Shown here one piece after another: positions 57,268 through 64,000 of a stretch of DNA of 64,000 nucleotides; position 1 is the stretch's first letter; each line of letters starts with the position of its first letter. The stretch is from Gnetum montanum. Taxonomy: Eukaryota; Streptophyta; Gnetopsida; Gnetales; Gnetaceae. The translations under genes were made by a program, and so were the position numbers. The notes under the pieces are model-generated. The model made no database searches. It saw only the letters and a program-made list of their open reading frames with translations, and was not told where the DNA came from. The DNA lies in NCBI GenBank assembly GCA_015680685.1, contig MNCI01038164.1:171679-235678 (forward strand), written 5' to 3'.

Positions 57268-59923
57268 GGTTTTGGAAATGGATGTCTCTAAAAAAGTGCC
57301 TAGAGCATTTCTTCTTCTGTTTAGGGATCTTGTACTATCCATGTTGATGCTCCAATGGAGTTGGCACCTCCCATGGGCATGACAGTTACAAGAACATCTG
57401 ATTGGCTTTAACATACCAAGTCGCAAATAGTTGTCGTTCCTCTTCGTAGGCTCTAGCTTTGTCCTTGCATTCTTAGTAGTCTGTGAGTCATCAAGCCAAA
57501 TCTGCCACAACATCCTTTTGTCCTTGGTAGCTGGCTTTGACCACCTCTAATTCAGAATTTGCACTTCTAATTTCTACAGCATCTTCTTGTGTTCAACAAA
57601 TTCTGTTTCATACTTTTCATAGGTGGTTGCTACCTGCTTTTCCAATTCTGTTCTTGGGTGTCTTGTTGTCAACATGGCCAAGTTGGCATATCGTAGGTTT
57701 GCCGACTCCATGTACTCTTTGAGGTCTTGTATCTGTAGGTCCTGACTTTTTAGTTTAGCTTGGTGGATGAAGGCATAAGTATCCAATAGGGCCCGCCAAT
57801 CAACGTTCTAAGCACTAAGTGTGTTAATGTGGGCTTTGGCCATATGGATTTCTTTTTCAATCACTTGCTTGTACATCCCCACCTAATCTCTGAAATTCTT
57901 TTTGAGCTTCTCATGTCACTTGGTCTCATTCTGCCATGTGCTTATTTCAATTGTCATCTTTTGACAAATCACGTGTACCTTCTCCATTGAGAGGATTCTA
58001 TTTTCTCTGGCCAAGCGATTCATATCTTGGTTGACCCTTATTAATTGTTCTCGTAATTTCTAAAAATTTTCCTTGAGAACATTACTTTTCTTTTCTACTA
58101 TAGTCAACTAGAGATTTTTGGTGGTAAGGCATTTATTTTCTTCTTGTGAGGCTTTAAGTTCTTTGCTGTGTGCATATGTTTGAGCTTATTCCTTAAAAGC
58201 ATCCCAATCAGCCTTCTCTTTTTCCTTAGCCAGTTTTTTATTCTCCTCTAGTAATTTATTGAGCTGCTCTATCCGAAAAGATTCTAGCTGGTCTATAGGA
58301 TGAATTGGGATGGATCATGCTATGCAACCTGTAGGGTGACGAGCTTTTCCTAGAGTCTTTCCAACTCCTCCTCTGCATGTTTGGCCTTGACCTTTGCCAT
58401 GACTAGCTTTCCTTTTATGGAGATGAGGTCTGACTGAGTTACTGTGACATCCTAAGGGATGTCAAACAAGGATGTCATCACTTGTCCTGTTTGTAGTAAC
58501 TGATCTAGAACATCCTCATGCTCGTAGGAGTCATCGAGGGATCAGGCAAAGTTTGAGCATTGTGTGCTCCTGTAAAATCTACTGGTGGCACAACAGAGAC
58601 ATTAAATGATTCTTTTATGTGGTCTATGATCACTTTTGCTACTCCCGCTACATCTTGGTGCTACATGACCACTACTGTGGTGCCTTCACTAGTTTCTAAT
58701 TGCACTTGAAAAGATGTAGCATTTCCAAAGATTTGTTGTGACCAATGTGATTCCCCTCCTCCTGTTTGGATAGACACCTCATCCTGTGCGTGATCAATTG
58801 AGATTGTGGGTTGTACGACATCATTGATGACCCTGAAAAGGTTGGCTTCATCATAGCTTCCCCAACTGATCGTTTTAGCAATGGCCCTGAGATGGGACAT
58901 GGACGGTTGATAGTCCTGTGGTGGTGGTGGCTGGTCTCATTGGCCTATAAGTTGTGTGTTGGGCCCTGCTTCCTATTCTTGCTCAGGCTCTAGTGTCTCA
59001 CTAGCACTTTTCCTTGGGGTTGGTGGCTTTAGTACTTCAATGAATGAAGCATTTTGGGCCTTTTTGGGTACATCATTGGTGTACCCCAGAATTCCAGCAC
59101 TTCGACACAATTTCTTGATAAGACAAGGGAAGGGCAATGCGAACTTGCCCATCTAACGTTCTTCAAACCACCTCAAAATTTTTGTAAGATATAGATGGGG
59201 TAGGTTGGCATTAACCTTGCCCATCAAGATGGTACTTCCTCTAGCCGCAAATGTGGAAATTCTATTTAAACCTTTTGTTGGGAAAATGTGAGATGTGCCA
59301 ATTTTGAAGTAGATTCTCTTTTCAAGTGTCAGCTCTCCATATGCTTTATCTTCCTTACCATACACCCTTTTCAACCACATCTTTCATGCATCAACATCAA
59401 AATGAGTGGACAAGTGAGGAACCTTTGGCCCTATATTCGAAAGATTTAGAACTTCTGAAATGGATTTGGCAAAGAAATCAACAGAAATACCACCAATATC
59501 AATGGTGGTGCCTTCTTCTTTGTTGTGCCAAAATTGGCACATCTCTCCCAGGTACCAATCACCACTTTTAGAGAGAATAGGCCACAGTGGAGACCCTTTA
59601 AGTTGGTCCTTGACTACTTTAGAAGCAAACTTAGTAAAAGGTCCAAAGTTGAGTTCCACAATCATAGCTACTGACATGGACCTTTCATGAATTTCCTAAA
59701 CACATTCTAGGGACAACGTGAGATGTTGTCCCTATTTAGGTGATTCGCTATCTCCACCTTTGGCATGTCCCGATTGCACAGCAACAAGAGGTTCTTGATG
59801 GATGCTAAATGATTATGCCTCCTAGTTTATACATTCCTCGAGAGACGCCTGGCCTCTGCCTCTCCTTGGTCATTTAGATGCACCTTGAGAGGGTCCTCCT
59901 TGCTGTTCTCTTTTAGGGACCAT
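57268..59923 (-). pseudogene. Plant-transposon-protein-like ORF with coiled coil, in an LTR element
   Basis: A decayed minus-strand reading path starts at an ATG near 59923 (MVPKREQQGG, then a basic RRGRGQ segment). It reads WPILSKSGDWYLGEMCQFW, IDIGGISVDFFAKSISEVL, LTLEKRIYFKIGTSHIFPT and LPFPCLIKKLCRSAGI. The VRGK.V.F...IN..LGL-like and LPFP.LI..LC..AG patterns resemble the 'putative plant transposon protein' family (Transposase_32) found in plant LTR elements. The C-terminal third (58400-57570) is rich in Glu, Lys and Gln, with DLKEYMESANLRYANLAML, and looks coiled-coil. Stops and shifts are frequent. Function of the family is unknown. Confidence 0.55.
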
Positions 59924-60560
59924 ATACAATTACACAGAACCATCTATTATTAAGGCTATTTACAAAATTTGATTTATACCTTACTTCTTGCCTTAATAAA
60001 TTCATTTCTTGTCTAGTGTGATTGAAAGTTAGAAAATTTTAAGAAATTTTTTCCTAAAAGTTTTGATATTGGGGCCAATTTTGGTGACTCCAAAAAAATT
60101 TTCATGGTATTTTTGAAGAGATAAAACTAATTTGGCAAACGTTTTAAACATTTTTAAGGTCATTTACTCATTATGATATCCTTCGGGCAATGATGAATTC
60201 GAAAAAATCTATGCACAACTTGGAGTGTACTCTTCCCCCAGGATTAAGACAAACACTCTAGGTTTAGATAGGTTCGATTGGAATGAAAATCGAAGCTTTA
60301 ATAAGGAAGATATGGAAGTTGGAATGATAGGTGCTCAGAGCATTAGAATTCATGAAGGAAAATTTCAACTCCCCTTACATGAACAGTGAAAAATGACATT
60401 GACGTGCATGATGGGGTCCCAATATATAGTTTTTATAGATGCGATATCGCGTACTCGATAGCGTAGACCCTATATCACATCGGACCTGATATCGGGTACC
60501 CGATATTGTGTCCTTTTTAAAATAGGGTATTTGGAAAAATTGATAAAATTTTGAATTTCC
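59924..60560 (-). repeat. LTR-like segment with GATATC palindromes, boundary unresolved
   Basis: It contains 'GATGCGATATCGCGTACTCG' (about 60436), 'TGATATCGGGTACCCGATA' (about 60489) and 'ATATATAGTTTTTATAG' just before. This is the arrangement found at the sense 5' end of the gypsy LTRs here. To its right the sequence resembles the 3' region of element A. To its left, 'GGGGCCAATTTTGGTGACTCC' (about 60072-60092) could hold a PBS (minus-strand TTGGCCCC). It may be a diverged LTR of either neighbour. Confidence 0.4.
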
Positions 60561-61640
60561 AAGGTCAATAATGAAGGATTTAAGGTTAATTTAAAAGGTC
60601 TAGGGTAACGTCAAAGAGACCTAAAGGCACCAAAGTGTAATGAAGTGGAATTTGACAATGAAATTCATGAATAGGATGAGGAAAAAGGACATGTAGTGGT
60701 GCATAGGAACGTTGGAATTAAAATGATGATAAAGGAAAGAATAACTTTAGCAATGTAGTACTTGGAGGGTATAAGGTGATGTGGTGATGTGCAAAGAGTG
60801 CAAATTACAAAAGTTACGCAAGTGGGTCTTCCCCAAAGCAGGTTCCTACCTATCATACCCTTACGTAACCACACTTGGAAATGCTCATAGGCACTGAAAG
60901 GGTTAAATGCAATCCACATCAGTTCCACAAAGCACACACATGTAGATACTACCGTGATGAGGTATGAATTCAATGCTACACAAGGCACAAGTCAAAAATA
61001 CATGAATATCAAGATAAGGTGAATTGTAGAAGGGATTGTAGAGATCGGGACATGAGGTAACTAACCCAGGGCACAATGAATCCTGAGTGTAGGGTGTGAT
61101 TAATGTGTCATTAGTCTGTTGCTCCAGAATCAAGACCAAGTCCATTCCTCCAATCAGTGACATCACATTGTTTCATTCAATGATGGACAACCACTTGGTG
61201 TTTTGTCTAAGGGAGGAGTGATTTTGGAATTTCTCTGCAGCACATTATTCTTGATCTTTTCTTTTTGTTGTTATTCTTTCTTTCTTTTTTTTTCTTTTTC
61301 AAGTTGCTTTGGCACTTTGTTCTTTTTAACAATGAACCAGAGAAGTCGCCAACCTTCAGGCATGGGTGCATGTCTTTCCAATGGAACCCCCAGAACAACA
61401 TTAAATTTTTTTATTGAGTGCCTTTATTACTCTTATTTCCATTTTTCATTAGATCTACAAGGATCTTAGTACAACTAGGTTGCATGATAGCTCCTATAGA
61501 TGTCACCCAAGAGAATCCACAAGTCCCCTTAATGTCACACCCTATCATTCCTTCGTAGTCTATCATTTTTCGCTCTAGGCAGGATGAGCACCAAATTACT
61601 TTAAGTTTTAATAATGGTATGAATATCATCGTTCCTAGAG
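60561..61640 (-). other. Gypsy 3' non-coding region
   Basis: 'GCAAGTGGGTCTTCCCCAAAG' (about 60818) and following text match about 30820-30900 in element A's 3' region. A T-rich stretch lies at 61255-61320. No gene is supported; short ORFs on both strands lack motifs. Confidence 0.45.
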
Positions 61641-62150
61641 TAAAACCTCTTATTAATAAGATGGGTGGGTGGATGGTGTGGGCTCACTATCCAAATAAGT
61701 AATCACTTAAGACTTGATAACATAGAACAACACCTTGACCAATGAGTCACATGAGTGTTTTATTCATAGATGAGATTACCTATAAAAAGATAAAACAACA
61801 GATAATAAAAATAAGAAAATAAAAAGATAAAAACTGGAAAACAAAAAATTGTAAAATTGAAGAAAAGGAAAAAAAATTATTAATTCTACTTGTCAAAATA
61901 GAGGATATCCCCCATAACTAATCCTTTCAGTATGACTAAAATTAATAAATGAAAAATTTGGATCTAAGAATTTTGGAACATTGGAGTTCGGTCATATCCA
62001 AACCACTGGGTGTCCTTTGATGTGGTGGTTGGAATGTACCCAAATTGGGGTTCACACAGTTGATTGAAGTAGGCATAGTGGGGAAAATTATAAAATGTGG
62101 TTAATTGATAAGGAGTTGACCCACTATGGCACTAGTGACCATAAGATTAT
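61641..62150 (-). other. A-rich linker where pol would be expected
   Basis: The A-rich run 61785-61880 and 'GGATATCCCCCATAACTAATCC' correspond to 32600-32900 at the end of element A's pol. The next recognisable sequence is Gag (62150 onward). Protease, RT, RNase H and integrase are therefore absent. Confidence 0.5.
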
Positions 62151-64000
62151 ATGCAAGGATCAATATGTCTCCCTATGTGGTTATATTCATTGGGTCGCAT
62201 TGTAGTTGGAGTATTGATTGGTGGCCCTGATAAGTTAATAGGAGGCATTGAGTTCGAGAGAGAAAATGCATCACAACGCTGGACTTGTGTTGAGTTGGTG
62301 GATGTAGTGGTTTCAGAACCATGCTATCTCTTTCTATGATCATGCCTAAAGAAAGGATGCTTCCAATGTTGTGGAAGACCTCCATTGTTGTTGACAGTAG
62401 TAGCACAAGTAACGTTCCTGGGTTGGTGCTGTGGTGCAAAGCCTTCTAGCATAACTGGTGGCGATATAGAAGGAGGTGAATGATGAGAATATGGAGAGTG
62501 AGAAGAAATGCAAGAAACATGAGGTGGTGATCTTGTTGGAGAGGACATGGGTCGATAGTACTCAGGAGAATGATAACGATGTGGTGAAGTAGAGGGTGTT
62601 GACATAGTTGAAGAAACAAGATGCTAAACATAATAAGCACTTGGGTTCGGATGGTATGAAGGATGTGACCAATTTGATGGTGGCCTTCCCCATGACTAGG
62701 GTTTTTGCCACTATGGTTGAACCAGGCATTTCTATACGAAATCTGGATGTAACATTCCTTCCCAATGCTCATGTAAAAGTGACAAGATTGGACATTGGCC
62801 CTTGGGGTGATCGTATAGGTAAATGTCACATTGATACTAGTGATTTGTAGTTGAGCTCTATCCCTATTTTCTTCAACCCTTCTTTCCGATTATCAAGTGG
62901 TGTTTGGTCTTGTTTCTTGGTTTGACATGGTTCCACCTCTAATAATGTTGGCATATTCTATGCATTTTTCATGTACCCATTCCATTATCTTATTGATCTT
63001 TACCTCAATTTCATCTAGTGATTACAATATTGGTAAACATGATTGCACCTCCTTGGGGTGAGTTGATTCCTCCTCTTCATGATCATGGACCTTTGCTGTT
63101 TTGAGATTTTCATCTTGTTGAGGTCTTTCAACATTCTCCCATTTAGCTATTTCTCCTTCTTCTTTTGCTAATCACTTAATAAGTTCTTGGAATTGGTAGG
63201 TTCATAGTTCATATAGTTGACCTAGGGCATACATCCCCAGGGTCTCCTTTGTTTCATTACAGAGCCCATCCATGATGTGATACATTAGCCTTTCCTCAGA
63301 GAACCCATGGCCTGGGAATTTGTTTAACAAAGAGCAATATCTTTCTAAGGCCATGTCCAAGGGTTCATGTCATGCTTGTTTTCACTCTTAGACTTGTTTC
63401 CTTAGGGCTGATACTCTTACATAGGTTTGATATCTTTCAGTGAAGAGCTCTACCATTGTCAGCCAATGTTGAATCGATTTTGGTTTTAAGGACCTGTACC
63501 AGACTTTTTCTTGGCCAATGAGTGTCGTAGGAAAGAGTTAAATTTTTTGCCACCCATTATCAATATTTTTCCATACACAGGCATCCTGGAAGACTTGTAA
63601 ATGATGTTGTGGATCGAAATCATATCCTCCTCAAAACTTGGGAAAGTTGTTTAAATCAAGCCTAGGTAGACAGCTTTCCTTGCAATGCCTATAGGATATT
63701 TGAATAGCCTCCTGTATATTCATTAGGCTCCTAGTAGCCAATAGGGGTTCATCGTCACTAGGTAGGTTATGAGTTTGTGAGTTGGGACGATGTTATCTTT
63801 GTTTATGTACATAGGAGATCCCTACATAAGATTGAGTACTCCAAACATCATCTTCATCATAAATTTCGTTGGTTCTCCAACAAATTACCTCACTGGTTAT
63901 TGCGTTACCATAGTCTTGTGAGAGAGACATTGTTGTGAATCGTGTNTGTTACCATAGTCTTGTGAGAGAGACATTGTTGTGAATCGTGTGTGACTTAATT
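62150..64000 (-). pseudogene. Gypsy Gag of a pol-less element (runs off the window)
   Basis: The proline/serine/histidine-rich Gag C-terminus (62324-62605, HRYHSPEYYRP and SHHSPPSISPPVM) parallels the same part of element A (YYRTPSPRRDSP). A decayed knuckle lies near 62790-62835. The Gag core on the minus strand at about 63340-63560 reads KVWYRSLKPKSIQHWLTM and VELFTERYQTYVRVS, directly comparable to element A. Stops occur, and a 42-bp duplication around an N at 63946 interrupts the N-terminal part. The element continues beyond 64000. Confidence 0.7.
63904..63989. other. Direct duplication of 42 bp across a single N
   Basis: GTTACCATAGTCTTGTGAGAG...GAATCGTGT occurs at 63904-63945 and 63948-63989, with an N at 63946. 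The copies are identical by eye. It is most likely an unmerged contig overlap. Confidence 0.65.

Noticed and set aside
61203-61469. Hydrophobic 88-codon plus-strand ORF
   Set aside because: It derives from a T-rich run in the 3' non-coding region of a minus-strand gypsy element.

Overview
This window looks like nuclear DNA from a flowering plant, in a gene-poor, repeat-dense intergenic region. The evidence is AT-rich sequence, Ty3/gypsy elements of the Athila/Tat type (FMDD-type reverse transcriptase context and a tRNA-Asp-like primer site), a Ty1/copia element, plant L1-type LINEs, SINE-like units and solo LTRs with 5-bp target duplications. I cannot name the species. I found no convincing host protein gene, tRNA, rRNA or CRISPR array. 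Nearly all recognisable coding sequence is retrotransposon sequence, and most of it is broken. All similarity statements were made by eye.

Layout. 1-660 is the tail of a large duplicated unit. It is followed by a solo LTR (742-1344, exact TSD) and by old LTR remnants to about 6 kb. From about 6.95 kb to 15.84 kb lies a decayed plus-strand LINE, split by an LTR insertion at 10670-14128. From 15.84 kb to 25.99 kb is a non-coding, less AT-rich block. The order LINE fossil, block, tail begins again at 44.65 kb (LINE fossil) and 47.04-52.91 kb (block). The window therefore seems to hold parts of at least three tandem units of about 19 kb, with later transposons inserted between and inside them.

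Between units 1 and 2 sits a three-level nest. An old gypsy element C (about 26.4-44.6 kb, minus strand) is interrupted in its reverse transcriptase by a 10.9-kb gypsy element A (29276-40178, TSD AATGG). Element A in turn holds a solo LTR (31638-32428). Within unit 2 there is a LINE insertion with a 13-bp TSD (47313-47799), whose body is hidden by an 80-N gap. A copia element (52909-56190, TSD TAGAT) lacks its reverse transcriptase.

From 56219 to the right edge are minus-strand LTR-element sequences of the same gypsy superfamily. They comprise a 3' LTR, a decayed ORF resembling the 'putative plant transposon protein' family plus coiled coil, LTR-like palindromic sequence, and a gag gene with no pol. 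Several single-N positions are flanked by near-identical direct repeats and look like assembly joins rather than biology.
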